A DNA stretch of 64,000 bases from Anoplopoma fimbria (taxonomy: Eukaryota > Chordata > Actinopteri > Perciformes > Anoplopomatidae): positions 11,506,476 through 11,570,475 of the forward strand of contig NC_072467.1 of NCBI RefSeq assembly GCF_027596085.1, read 5' to 3'. Positions 63,991 through 64,000 of this stretch are shown here, piece after piece; within the stretch, counting starts at the first letter, position 1; each line of letters opens with the position of its first letter. Made by a program: the position numbers and the translations under genes. A model generated the notes under the pieces. That model was not told the origin of the DNA. It ran no database searches and saw only the letters and a list, made by a program, of their open reading frames with translations.

Positions 63991-64000
63991 TACCTGGGAA

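Overview
This window is vertebrate nuclear DNA, almost certainly from a ray-finned (teleost) fish and probably a spiny-rayed one. The evidence is very frequent and very long CA/GT dinucleotide arrays (over 25, several about 100 bp or longer), fish-type Tc1/mariner elements, a fish-type tRNA-derived SINE with an ATGG tail, L2-like and other non-LTR retrotransposon remnants, and many small TA- or TTAA-flanked non-autonomous DNA elements. I found no host protein-coding exon, rRNA, functional tRNA, CRISPR array or prokaryotic feature. The long open frames are artefacts of CA/GT or CT/GA repeats (HTHT, CVCV, SLSL, RERE proteins) or pieces of mobile elements. The window therefore reads as an intergenic region or part of very large introns.

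Layout. 0-9 kb: single-copy-looking DNA, one TA-flanked MITE (899-1328), a degenerate interspersed repeat (about 2.8-3.3 kb), CT and CA/GT arrays, and a cluster of arrays at 6.5-7.7 kb. 8.7-10.3 kb: decayed repeat DNA with a 63-bp direct duplication. 10.6-13.5 kb: long GT and CA arrays, a purine tract and a 21-base G run. 15.87-17.20 kb: a three-level nest, with a Tc1-like element invaded by a LINE tail that was itself invaded by a tRNA-derived SINE with a perfect 13-bp target duplication. 19.06-20.41 kb: a MITE, then a SINE half fused head-on to the 5' part of an endonuclease-type LINE. 21.6-22.3 kb: a purine tract. 22.86 kb: a TCTA tetranucleotide array. 23.52-24.52 kb: a complete-ended DD36E Tc1-like transposon with a broken transposase. 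27-37 kb: pyrimidine tracts and paired CA arrays. 39.33-40.74 kb: a 5'-truncated L2-like LINE. 41.1-43.1 kb: a TTAA-flanked MITE and an older repeat. 51.66-51.96 kb: a fossil piece of Ty3/gypsy polymerase. 52.4-53.2 kb: further GT/CA arrays. 53.6-53.9 and 57.0-57.6 kb: two MITE-like elements. 58.8-59.75 kb: MITE and SINE fragments. 59.9 and 61.3 kb: long CA and GT arrays. 63.1-63.4 kb: a purine tract. The right edge ends in a retroelement-type A/T-rich tail.

Nothing here works together as a pathway. The organisation is that of mobile-element layers and expanded simple repeats. The best leads are the nested insertion, the chimeric SINE/LINE junction, the DD36E transposon whose termini are intact but whose DNA-binding part is deleted, oppositely oriented GT and CA arrays that could form long hairpins, and several short, complex non-repetitive blocks that may be conserved non-coding elements. 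Family names rest on recognising motifs and termini by eye; no database search was possible.
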